The notes beneath the pieces are model-generated. The model was not told the origin of the DNA, made no database searches, and saw nothing but the letters and a program-made list of their open reading frames with translations. From the NCBI GenBank assembly GCA_017959625.1, contig JAGDAG010000125.1, forward strand, positions 1 to 11,680: DNA of 11,680 nucleotides. Direction: 5' to 3'. The position numbers were made by a program, and so were the translations under genes. Every line of letters starts with the position of its first letter. Position 1 is the stretch's first letter. Origin of the DNA: Abditibacteriota bacterium (GTDB lineage: Bacteria > Armatimonadota > UBA5829). Of this stretch, positions 1 through 5,873 are shown in pieces.

Positions 1-20
1 GCGCTCCTTGATCGGCACCC

Positions 21-72
21 CCGTTTTCCTTGCGCCGTCATTCTGACGGCTTATAAGGAAGACGGAAAACGG
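21..72. repeat. Nested inverted repeat
   Basis: Perfect 9-base arms, CCGTTTTCC at 21-29 and GGAAAACGG at 64-72, enclose a second perfect hairpin with GCCGTCA at 34-40, loop TTC, and TGACGGC at 44-50. No coding frame with support crosses it. It forms the left edge of the repeat-rich intergenic stretch and resembles the GTCATTCTGA-type intergenic repeats seen in many bacterial genomes (recollection, not searched). It could also end an upstream transcript, but no T-run follows directly. Confidence 0.6.
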
Positions 73-91
73 TTCCCCCGAAGATCCCACT

Positions 92-136
92 GCCGCCTTC
101 GCCTCGGCGCTTTGCGCCGATCGTATTGCGAAGTCG
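92..136. repeat. Imperfect palindrome with strong central hairpin
   Basis: The centre, TCGGCGC (104-110), TTT, GCGCCGA (114-120), is a perfect 7-bp hairpin. Outer arms CTTCGC (97-102) and GCGAAG (128-133) add a second stem. It leads directly into the first GGGATGAC unit at 139-146. I read it as part of the same intergenic repeat element, not as a gene. Confidence 0.55.
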
Positions 137-138
137 GC

Positions 139-233
139 GGGATGACGCGGAGCGCTGTGAGGCGTTTCCGCCGAGATGACCGCAACAGTCGGGATGACAC
201 GACGGTGACACAGCGCGTTTCCGCCGGGATGAC
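139..233 (+). repeat. GGGATGAC repeat cluster (upstream copy)
   Basis: The octamer GGGATGAC, or GAGATGAC, occurs at 139-146, 173-180, 191-198 and 226-233, with start-to-start steps of 34, 18 and 35 bases. Positions 152-198 match 1066-1112 at 44 of 47 bases by eye, so this is an interspersed repeat present on both sides of the 358-1002 gene. TTCCGCCGGGATGAC at 219-233 is a further partial unit. Open frames here (for example 38-298 on the minus strand) are Arg/Ser-rich by-products of the repeat. Confidence 0.75.
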
Positions 234-270
234 GAGGGTAGCGCTGTCAAAGCGGCCGCTTTAGGAAAAA

Positions 271-312
271 ACGGCAAAGCCCGCCGCGGACTTGACACAA
301 ACGCTTTGCCGT
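271..312. promoter_or_regulatory. Inverted repeat bracketing the -35 box
   Basis: ACGGCAAAGC at 271-280 and GCTTTGCCGT at 303-312 are perfect 10-base inverted repeats whose centres lie 32 bp apart, about three helical turns. The left arm is upstream of the -35 hexamer and the right arm is inside the promoter spacer. This is the geometry of a two-site operator where a repressor would block polymerase. Alternatively it may be the hairpin remnant of a repeat or terminator. The regulator is unknown. Confidence 0.5.
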
Positions 313-320
313 GTTATATA
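292..320 (+). promoter_or_regulatory. Sigma-70 promoter of the 358-1002 gene
   Basis: TTGACA at 292-297, a 17-base spacer, then TATATA at 315-320. The -35 is a perfect consensus and the -10 is close to it. The predicted start of transcription is near 327, giving a leader of about 30 bases that carries AAGGAG at 345-350, seven bases before the ATG. Confidence 0.75.
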
Positions 321-357
321 AAAACTGTATTACATGCAAAAAACAAGGAGAACGTAA

Positions 358-1002
358 ATGAAAAAACTTCTTTTGACACTTTTCTGCGCCCTTGCCGCTA
401 CAGCTGTTCTGGGCGCCGGTTCGGATTTGCTCTCGCTTTACGTGAGCCCCGTCCCCAACTTTTTCCCGGGCCTGATCACTGCGGACAGCCTGCTTGCCTG
501 GGACCTTTCCCTCCCCGCAGTTCTGAAAAAGATGCTTGCCGGTTTAAACGACCGCACCTTCGCCGGATACAAGAAAAAACTGGAGCCTCTGGACGATCAC
601 AACAAGAACAAACTCCTTTCTTCTGCCGAATTTGCCAACAAGGTAAAAGACTCGTATCACAAAGAGTTTGTAAAGCTATTGTCTTCCGGCCAGAAAACCA
701 TATTCGCGCAGGTGAAGGGCGATTATGATTTTATCCGCCGGCCTTACAATCATTCCGAAAGATTTTACGGCGACGTTGTGGCCCGCAGGCTTCAGATGAC
801 TGCCCAACAGAAAAAGAAGCTGGAGTCCCTTAACAAAAAATACGTCGAGCAGGGCAGCAGACTGTCTGCAATCAAATTTATTGCTAAGTCCATGGACGAA
901 TACAGAGCCGAAGTGAAAGGCATGCTCGGCAAAAATCAAAAAGCCTTGTTTGAACAGTACGAAACAGGCGCCCCCTTGCTGAAGGCTAAATATCTTCATT
1001 AA
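358..1002 (+). CDS. Secreted Spy/LTxxQ-like helical protein, function unknown
   Basis: A 214-residue protein. Residues 1-20 (MKKLLLTLFC... ending LGA) form a typical Sec signal peptide, so the mature protein should lie outside the cytoplasmic membrane. The rest is helical and Lys-rich. Residues 145-151 (LQMTAQQ) and 190-201 (LGKNQKALFEQY) match the pattern of Spy/CpxP-type LTxxQ domains, where each segment begins a helix. Residues 107-119 (LLSSGQKTIFAQV) look like a second copy of the later motif, suggesting an internal duplication. In the family, Spy and CpxP are periplasmic chaperone or stress proteins; that role here is only inference. The ATG start is supported by AAGGAG seven bases upstream and by the signal peptide. 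The gene stands alone, with its own promoter, between two copies of an intergenic repeat. I see no strong terminator directly after it. Confidence 0.8.
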   Translation: MKKLLLTLFCALAATAVLGAGSDLLSLYVSPVPNFFPGLITADSLLAWDLSLPAVLKKMLAGLNDRTFAGYKKKLEPLDDHNKNKLLSSAEFANKVKDSYHKEFVKLLSSGQKTIFAQVKGDYDFIRRPYNHSERFYGDVVARRLQMTAQQKKKLESLNKKYVEQGSRLSAIKFIAKSMDEYRAEVKGMLGKNQKALFEQYETGAPLLKAKYLH

Positions 1003-1050
1003 GGCAAGCTGGAATAAAAACACTTTTCCTCGCGCCGCAAAGCCCACCGG

Positions 1051-1094
1051 GTCATCCCGGCGGAAGCGCTGTGAAGCGTTTCCGCCGAGATGAC
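1051..1094. repeat. Long palindrome in the intergenic repeat
   Basis: The arms are 1051-1069 and 1076-1094 around the loop TGTGAA. Of 19 pairs, 17 are Watson-Crick, one is G-T and one is mismatched. It begins GTCATCCC and ends GAGATGAC, so it is built from the same unit as the 139-233 cluster in head-to-head orientation. It lies downstream of the 358-1002 gene and could fold in its transcript and protect the 3' end, but no T-run follows. Confidence 0.7.
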
Positions 1095-1112
1095 CGCAAC
1101 AGCCGGGATGGC
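1066..1112 (+). repeat. Interspersed repeat (downstream copy)
   Basis: The 47 bases here match 152-198 at 44 positions, in the same orientation and with the same 18-base step between GAGATGAC (1087-1094) and GGGATGGC (1105-1112). The two copies are 914 bases apart and enclose the Spy-like gene. Confidence 0.75.
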
Positions 1113-1121
1113 TCCGGAGAC

Positions 1122-1146
1122 AAAAAAAAACGCTCCCGAAGGAGCG
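1122..1146 (-). terminator. Rho-independent terminator of the CBM9/GH123-like gene
   Basis: Read on the minus strand: CGCTCC, loop TTCG, GGAGCG, then nine T residues. The stem is 1141-1146 with 1131-1136 and the T-run is 1130-1122. It begins 19 bases after the TAA stop at 1165-1167. This is a textbook intrinsic terminator. Confidence 0.92.
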
Positions 1147-1164
1147 TATAAAACCCGTTTCTCT

Positions 1165-3165
1165 TTACAGATTCACATTGATCCATTCGCCCATGGACTG
1201 GCGCACCTGCTCGAAATCTTCGCCTGTCACCTGCTTGGAGGGGCGGGCCAGAACTATCTTCCTGAACTGCTCCAGTATAAGCTCGCCGTTGCGGAGCTCC
1301 TTGCTTGAGGAAGGTTTCTTTCTGAGGGCGGTGATCACCTCGTCCATCTTTTTGATATACAGCATATCGGTGATGGCGTCTATGGTCGCTTCCATCCGCA
1401 TAGTGTCGATGACTTCGAATTTGCCGTCCTTCTGTTTTGCGGAAGCCAGCAGGTTCAGGCCGGGATACACCCTGAAATCGGCGTTGAGGCCCTGGTCGGT
1501 CTCCACCGCGGCAAAGGGGTTGGAAAGCACCCGCCAGTTGTTGTGGGCGGAGTAAATATACATATCGCAGTCATTGAGATACATATTCCAAAGCGTTTTG
1601 CGGACGTCGGAGAGATTTGACTCCAGAACGCTGTCGCAGGCTGTTATGCCCGTGATCTTGCCCTTGGGCAGCAGCTTTTTGTCGGGATAGTTGTCCCACG
1701 CCACTATATCGGCGTAAGGCGCGTAGAGGGCGGCCTCGTCGCTTCCGGCAGCCGTCAGCACTATTCCTATGCCGTTGTTTTTGAGCTCCGTCAGAAACTC
1801 GATATACTCGCTGCTGTTCACGGCGCTTCCGGGCTTGCAGAAACTGAAAAGCTTTCCCTGCCAGCCGTTGTCGGAGATCATCTTGCCTATGGTGCGGGCG
1901 TATATCTGATATTTGTTTTTATCGGTGAGCTCATAGGGATACGGCGAGAGCACAAGCTTGTCTATGCCCGCAACGTAGATGCATTTGAGGGCGCTTTCAA
2001 GAATGGCGGCGTCGGCAGACCATTTGCCGAACTCGTTGGCAGTCATCTGTATCCAGGGCTCGCCGCTTCCGATATCCATAGCGCCGTTGGTAAGCCTCTT
2101 CGACGTCATATCCCTGGCCATATCGCTCAGCTCTCTGTAATACCCCAGAGAGCCTTCCAGCCTGTAGAGTCCGGTGGCCTCATCCTTGACGGTAAAGCCG
2201 GCATAGTCGGAAAAAGAGTGTCCGAAATCGGAGACCGGCAGCACGAAGCCGGGGCGGGTATCAAGGGCAAAATTCCAAACCTTTATGACAAAGGGGAATT
2301 CTACCTTCAGCTCGCCCATCCGAAGCTCCACGGAGCAGGGATAGGTGCCCGAAGGAGTCCCTTCCTCAAGATCGATGCCTATCCACATGGACCGGGTGGC
2401 GCCGGCGGCTATATGCTCGAAGGACACCTGGTTGACCCCGGCGGCAGGAATTATGGGATCGGCGATGACCGTGGAATCGTAGCTCTCCGAATAAGCAGTT
2501 TCGGAAATATCGGCAAATTCCACCTTTCCCGCCGTGATATACTGATCGAGCCTGGGAGCGTTGACCCGAAGAGTGATATCCGAGGCGTCCTGCCAGGCAG
2601 ACACCGCAAACTGGAGGCTTCTTCTTTCTCCTTTGGCCATCCCCACCACCGGGGAGTAATTATCGGGATAAAGATTTTCCTTGTCCAGATACAGCCGCGT
2701 GTTGCTGTTCACGAAGGACGCGCATACGGGCAGCGTCACGGGGAGGCCCATTTTCACCAGCTGGCTCCTTGCTCCCGTATAATACCGCACTATGGCGTTG
2801 ACGGCGTTGAGTTTTTTGCCTGCAAGCTCGACGTTGGTCCTTCCTTCCTTGCCCAAAAGGTCGTTCACCTCCTGTCCGGTGGCGTCGATAAGGGTGGATA
2901 TGGAATCGGGAAAAGAGCTCTTGTATTTGCCCAGCTCCATCATTCTGGAGATTATTTTGGAACGGGTCTTGGAAAAAGCCGTGGTGCCTTCGCCGAAATA
3001 AAGCTTTTCCCAGCGGGTGCCTGTCCCGGTGTAATTGTGCAGGCTCTGGGGAGCGATGTCGCCGCGGCCGCTTTTTCTGAAAAGCTTTATGAGCCAGACG
3101 TCGTCGCTCTGGGGCGGGAAGGACGTCTTTGCGCTCTTGAAGATGCTGCCGGGTATGGAGACCAC
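1165..3165 (-). CDS. GH123/DUF4091-like secreted protein, main part after frameshift
   Basis: This is the downstream part of one gene whose 5' end lies at 3192-3626; with one base restored the product would be about 820 residues. The frame is open from 3213, and the GTG at 3165 is only the first possible start, with no ribosome binding site, so separate initiation is unlikely. The first ~70 residues complete a CBM9-like beta-sandwich (GWSGVVSIPGS...WLIKLFR...LYFGE). Next come a beta-rich region ending GTYPCSVELRMGELKVEFPF and VIKVWNFAL, and a TIM-barrel-like region typical of GH123/DUF4091 proteins, including ADIVAWDNYP and FRVYPG. In the family such proteins act on extracellular glycans (GH123 members are beta-N-acetylgalactosaminidases). 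The FxDEP segment expected to carry the catalytic acids reads FCKP here (1831-1842), so activity is doubtful. A strong terminator follows. No substrate can be named. Confidence 0.75.
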   Translation of the reverse strand: MVSIPGSIFKSAKTSFPPQSDDVWLIKLFRKSGRGDIAPQSLHNYTGTGTRWEKLYFGEGTTAFSKTRSKIISRMMELGKYKSSFPDSISTLIDATGQEVNDLLGKEGRTNVELAGKKLNAVNAIVRYYTGARSQLVKMGLPVTLPVCASFVNSNTRLYLDKENLYPDNYSPVVGMAKGERRSLQFAVSAWQDASDITLRVNAPRLDQYITAGKVEFADISETAYSESYDSTVIADPIIPAAGVNQVSFEHIAAGATRSMWIGIDLEEGTPSGTYPCSVELRMGELKVEFPFVIKVWNFALDTRPGFVLPVSDFGHSFSDYAGFTVKDEATGLYRLEGSLGYYRELSDMARDMTSKRLTNGAMDIGSGEPWIQMTANEFGKWSADAAILESALKCIYVAGIDKLVLSPYPYELTDKNKYQIYARTIGKMISDNGWQGKLFSFCKPGSAVNSSEYIEFLTELKNNGIGIVLTAAGSDEAALYAPYADIVAWDNYPDKKLLPKGKITGITACDSVLESNLSDVRKTLWNMYLNDCDMYIYSAHNNWRVLSNPFAAVETDQGLNADFRVYPGLNLLASAKQKDGKFEVIDTMRMEATIDAITDMLYIKKMDEVITALRKKPSSSKELRNGELILEQFRKIVLARPSKQVTGEDFEQVRQSMGEWINVNL

Positions 3166-3191
3166 GCCGCTCCATCCGTTTTCGGCCTTGC

Positions 3192-3626
3192 TTATGTTGA
3201 GCTCGGGTTTCCGTTAAAGGCAAGATCCTTGCCGTAGGCGTCGTAAACTATGCCCTCCGCGTTAAAGATGAGCCTGTAATAGTTGTCCGGCTCCGCATTG
3301 GACAAAAGATGCATCTCGATGCGGTCGTCGTTTTCGGAATAGGTGTCGGGCACTGCCGCCTCGCTTTTGAGGGCCGCCATCGCCGGATCCCTGACGTCGA
3401 ACGCCACTACGATGTTTTCTTTTGTATATCCTATTTTGATCACGGTCTGCAGTTCCGGGGCGACGTCGGCTCCGGCAATATCTGTCAGAACGTATTCGCT
3501 TGCCACGTTCCACTCGGGAGAAGAGCAGCTGTCGGGGGCTACCGAAAGCCTGGAACCGTAAACCTGAGCGAAAGCGCAAACCCAGCACAGCATAAGTAAT
3601 GCTGCCGACAACAGGGTTTTTTTCAT
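3192..3626 (-). CDS. N-terminal part of the CBM9/GH123-like protein (signal peptide and CBM9-like domain)
   Basis: Residues 1-20 (MKKTLLSAALLMLCWVCAFA) are a clear Sec signal peptide. From about residue 60 the sequence follows the CBM9-like/DOMON fold found at the front of many secreted bacterial glycosidase-like proteins: IKIGYTKENIVVAFDVRDPAM, then SENDDRIEMHL, then YYRLIFNAEGIVYDAYG. The frame stops at TAA 3192-3194, in mid domain. The continuation ELNISKAENGWSG is encoded one frame away, so this is half of a split gene and not a short protein. The start at 3626 is fixed by the signal peptide, with GGAG ten bases upstream. It lies 72 bases after the gyrB stop on the same strand with no clear promoter of its own, so it may be read from the gyrB promoter. 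Confidence 0.75.
   Translation of the reverse strand: MKKTLLSAALLMLCWVCAFAQVYGSRLSVAPDSCSSPEWNVASEYVLTDIAGADVAPELQTVIKIGYTKENIVVAFDVRDPAMAALKSEAAVPDTYSENDDRIEMHLLSNAEPDNYYRLIFNAEGIVYDAYGKDLAFNGNPSST
3196..3214 (-). other. Frameshift junction in the CBM9/GH123-like gene
   Basis: The coding strand reads GGA AAC CCG AGC TCA ACA TAA. The domain continues if the frame slips back one base to AAA CCC GAG CTC, giving GNPELN. The sequence A AAC CCG fits the X XXY YYZ slippery pattern. A one-base loss in the AAACCC run during sequencing or assembly explains it equally well. Confidence 0.75.
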
Positions 3627-3698
3627 ACTTAACTTACTCCAATAGTATTCTGGACCCGCCGGAGAGCGGGATCGTACACCGATATCAAAAGTCCGGGC

Positions 3699-4460
3699 TT
3701 ACGCGTGCCAGTCTATATTTTCCGCTTCAAGAGCATGCTGTTCTATGAAGCGCTTCCTGGGCTCCACCACGTCTCCCAAAAGGATGGAAAACAGATTGTC
3801 CGCCTCTATGGCGTCCTCCAGGGTGACCTGGGCAAGGGATCTTGATTCCATAGCCATGGTGGTGGTGGCAAGGTCTTCGGCGTTCATTTCGCCGAGGCCC
3901 TTGAATCTGGTAACTATAAGCTCGCCTTTCTTGTTGCGGACCGACTGTATCATTTCGTCTCTCTGTTCTTCGTTTTTGGCGTAAAGGACCGTATCGTTTC
4001 CTTTTTTGATCTTGTAGAACGGAGGCTGCGCTATGTAGATATGCCCCGTTTCCACCACCGGCTTCATATACCTGAAGAAAAACGTCAGAAGAAGAGTGCG
4101 GATGTGGGCGCCGTCCACGTCGGCATCGGTCATGATGATGATGCGGTCGTAACGCAGCTTGCTCAGGTCGAAGGACGAAGAAACGGTTTTTTTCTTTCCG
4201 CCGATCTCAAGCTCGGGCTCTTCGCCTTCGTCGGAGCCCCCCAGGGAGATGCCGGTCCCCAAAGCGGAAACAAGAGATTTGATCTCTTCGTTTTCCAGCG
4301 CTCTGTCCATACGGGCCTTTTCCACGTTGAGGATCTTCCCTCTGAGAGGAAGGACCGCCTGATACTTTCTGTCGCGGCCCGTTTTGGCGGAACCGCCGGC
4401 AGACTGGCCCTCCACAAGGAAAAGCTCGCATTTCGACGGGTCTTTTTCTATACAGTCCAA
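3699..4460 (-). CDS. gyrB: DNA gyrase subunit B, Toprim and C-terminal part
   Basis: This segment carries the DNA-cleavage half of GyrB. The Toprim signature is complete: EGQSAGGSAK with the metal-binding Glu (codon 4410-4412), PLRGKILNVEKAR, and the acidic TDADVDGAH motif. It ends with the conserved GyrB tail KGLGEMN...TTTM and EPRKRFIEQHA. The Toprim Mg2+ site works with the GyrA tyrosine in double-strand passage. The TTG at 4460 is merely the first start-like codon after the frameshift; no ribosome binding site precedes it, and the sequence directly continues the upstream segment. At the position of E. coli Asp426 (EGDSAGG) this protein has Gln. The intact protein would be about 679 residues, normal for a GyrB without the E. 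coli insertion. I see no strong terminator after the stop. Confidence 0.93.
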   Translation of the reverse strand: MDCIEKDPSKCELFLVEGQSAGGSAKTGRDRKYQAVLPLRGKILNVEKARMDRALENEEIKSLVSALGTGISLGGSDEGEEPELEIGGKKKTVSSSFDLSKLRYDRIIIMTDADVDGAHIRTLLLTFFFRYMKPVVETGHIYIAQPPFYKIKKGNDTVLYAKNEEQRDEMIQSVRNKKGELIVTRFKGLGEMNAEDLATTTMAMESRSLAQVTLEDAIEADNLFSILLGDVVEPRKRFIEQHALEAENIDWHA

Positions 4461-5736
4461 GCTTGCCCGGAAGGGAGGTGGATTCCATGGCGGAGGACCT
4501 TTTCACCAGCTCCGCCGCCCTTCTGGCCGCCTCCTTGGCGCTGCGGGCTATCATACACTTTTCTATGATGCGCTTTGCCGCCTGAGGGTTTTCTTCCATG
4601 AAGGCGCCGAGGTTTTCTCCCACTATGGAATTGACTATGCCTTCCACTTCTCCGTTGCCCAGCTTGGTTTTTGTCTGGCCTTCAAACTGGGGCTGCTCGA
4701 TTTTGACGGAGATGACGCAGCAGAGCCCCTCTCTCACGTCGTCGCCGGAAAGATTGCTGTCCTTGTCACGCAGAAAGCCGTTTTTGCGGGCATACTGGTT
4801 GATGATCCTTGTGAGAGCCGTCTTGAAACCGGAAAGATGGGTGCCGCCTTCCTGGGTATGTATGTTGTTGGCGTAGGTCAGCAGATCCTCCCGGTAGGAA
4901 TCGTTGTACTGAAGGGCGAACTCCGCGGCCACTTTGTCCTTTTCACCCTGGAAATAAACCACCTTGTGGAGAGGCTCCTTGGCTTCGTTCAGGTATTCCA
5001 CGAACTGGGCGATGCCGTTTTCGTAATGGAAAGTGGTCTCTTTTTTTGCCGGGTCGTCCGTAAGATTGTTGATAAAGCGTATGCGGAGCCCTTTGTTAAG
5101 GTACGCAAGCTCTCTCAGGCGGGATTTGAACAGATCGGGGTTATAGGTATAATCGCCGAATATCTCTCTGTCGGCGTAAAACTTCACAGTGGTGCCGGTG
5201 ACGGTGGTATCGCCTATCACCTTGAGGGGGCCGGAAACGCTTTTGCCCCGTTCGAAACGCATCCAGTGCACCTTTCCGTCCTGCCGGACCCATACCTCCA
5301 GCCATTCCGACAGCGCGTTGACGGCGGAAACGCCCACGCCGTGAAGGCCGCCGGACACCTTGTAGCCGCCGCCGCCGAACTTTCCGCCGGCATGGAGCCT
5401 TGTCAGGACCAGCTCCACGCAGCTGATGCCGTAGCCTTCCTTTATCTCCACGGGGATGCCGCGGCCGTTGTCTTCCACGGTCACGGTGTTGTCTTTGTCA
5501 AGAGTAAGGACTATCTCGTCGCAGAAGCCCGCAAGATGCTCGTCGATGGAATTGTCCACCACCTCGGTAAACAAATGATGAAGTCCTCTGGAGGTAGTAT
5601 CCCCGATATACATGCCGGGGCGCAGCCGAACCGCCTCAAGCCCTTCAAGGACCTGTATCTCCCCCGCTCCGTATTCGGGATCGTCGGGGACGGTAAATTC
5701 GTCAATCTGAGGATCGTTCAACAATTCGTCTGCCAT
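4207..5736 (-). CDS. gyrB: DNA gyrase subunit B, ATPase and transducer part (frameshifted 3' end)
   Basis: GyrB hydrolyses ATP to drive negative supercoiling with GyrA. The GHKL ATPase is intact: EVVDNSIDE at 58-66 (Glu58 as catalytic base, Asn62 for Mg2+), EDNGRGIP at 88-95 (Asp89 contacts adenine), and SGGLHGVGVSAVNALS at 128-143. The transducer domain follows, including YANNIHTQEGGTHLSGF. True GyrB sequence ends at STSLPGKL near 4460; the remaining frame down to 4207 is an out-of-frame Arg-rich tail and is not real protein. The ATG at 5736 has AAGGAG (5743-5748) upstream and an extended -10 promoter. The genuine continuation is the 3699-4460 segment. An intact copy is almost certainly present in the organism, since the gene is essential. 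Confidence 0.95.
   Translation of the reverse strand: MADELLNDPQIDEFTVPDDPEYGAGEIQVLEGLEAVRLRPGMYIGDTTSRGLHHLFTEVVDNSIDEHLAGFCDEIVLTLDKDNTVTVEDNGRGIPVEIKEGYGISCVELVLTRLHAGGKFGGGGYKVSGGLHGVGVSAVNALSEWLEVWVRQDGKVHWMRFERGKSVSGPLKVIGDTTVTGTTVKFYADREIFGDYTYNPDLFKSRLRELAYLNKGLRIRFINNLTDDPAKKETTFHYENGIAQFVEYLNEAKEPLHKVVYFQGEKDKVAAEFALQYNDSYREDLLTYANNIHTQEGGTHLSGFKTALTRIINQYARKNGFLRDKDSNLSGDDVREGLCCVISVKIEQPQFEGQTKTKLGNGEVEGIVNSIVGENLGAFMEENPQAAKRIIEKCMIARSAKEAARRAAELVKRSSAMESTSLPGKLGLYRKRPVEMRAFPCGGPVCRRFRQNGPRQKVSGGPSSQREDPQRGKGPYGQSAGKRRDQISCFRFGDRHLPGGLRRRRRARA
4449..4466 (-). other. Frameshift junction in gyrB
   Basis: The coding strand reads GGC AAG CTT GGA CTG TAT. GyrB proteins have LPGKLADC here. 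Restoring two bases (CTT Gnn GAC TGT) gives exactly GKLADC, while skipping one base gives GKLDC with the conserved Ala missing. A two-base loss is therefore the best fit. The break lies between the transducer and Toprim domains. Confidence 0.85.
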
Positions 5737-5783
5737 TATGAGCTCCTTTTTAAACCTGAAAGTCCGTAAAATAAACTACTTAT

Positions 5784-5792
5784 ATTATACCA
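5784..5792 (-). promoter_or_regulatory. Extended -10 promoter of gyrB
   Basis: Read on the minus strand, positions 5792-5784 are TGGTATAAT: a perfect TATAAT preceded by the TGn extension, about 48 bases from the gyrB ATG. No good -35 hexamer lies 16-18 bases upstream, which is acceptable for extended -10 promoters. The leader carries AAGGAG just before the start. Confidence 0.75.
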
Positions 5793-5835
5793 CAAAAGCA
5801 TACTTTTATCATGAAAAGGCCCGCCGGCAAAAGCG

Positions 5836-5865
5836 GCGCTCCCGTCCGTTTCCGGGCGGGAGCGC
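5836..5865 (-). terminator. Terminator hairpin after the LolA/thioredoxin-like gene
   Basis: Arms 5836-5848 and 5853-5865 form a 13-bp stem with one G-T pair and a four-base loop, beginning nine bases after the TGA stop at 5874-5876. On the minus strand only a short CGCTTTTG tract follows, so termination may be partial. It separates the PHP operon from the gyrB promoter. Confidence 0.7.
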
Positions 5866-5873
5866 TGTTTTCG

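Noticed and set aside
152..233. CRISPR-like array in the upstream repeats
   Set aside because: Repeats are short and irregularly spaced (34, 18, 35), with no constant-length spacers and no cas genes.
38..298. Open frame of 86 codons on the minus strand
   Set aside because: It lies wholly in the repeat mosaic, is Arg/Ser/Pro-rich, has no binding site and overlaps the plus-strand promoter.
3655..3672. Terminator between gyrB and the CBM9/GH123-like gene
   Set aside because: The CCCGC/GCGGG stem is only five clean pairs and has no T-run on either strand.
4207..4458. Arg-rich C-terminal tail of the gyrB first-half frame
   Set aside because: It is the wrong frame of the Toprim region after the frameshift, not an added domain.
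4384..5769. Long plus-strand open frame of 461 codons opposite gyrB
   Set aside because: It is antisense to unmistakable GyrB sequence, is His/Val/Gly-rich without motifs, and reflects codon bias on the coding strand.
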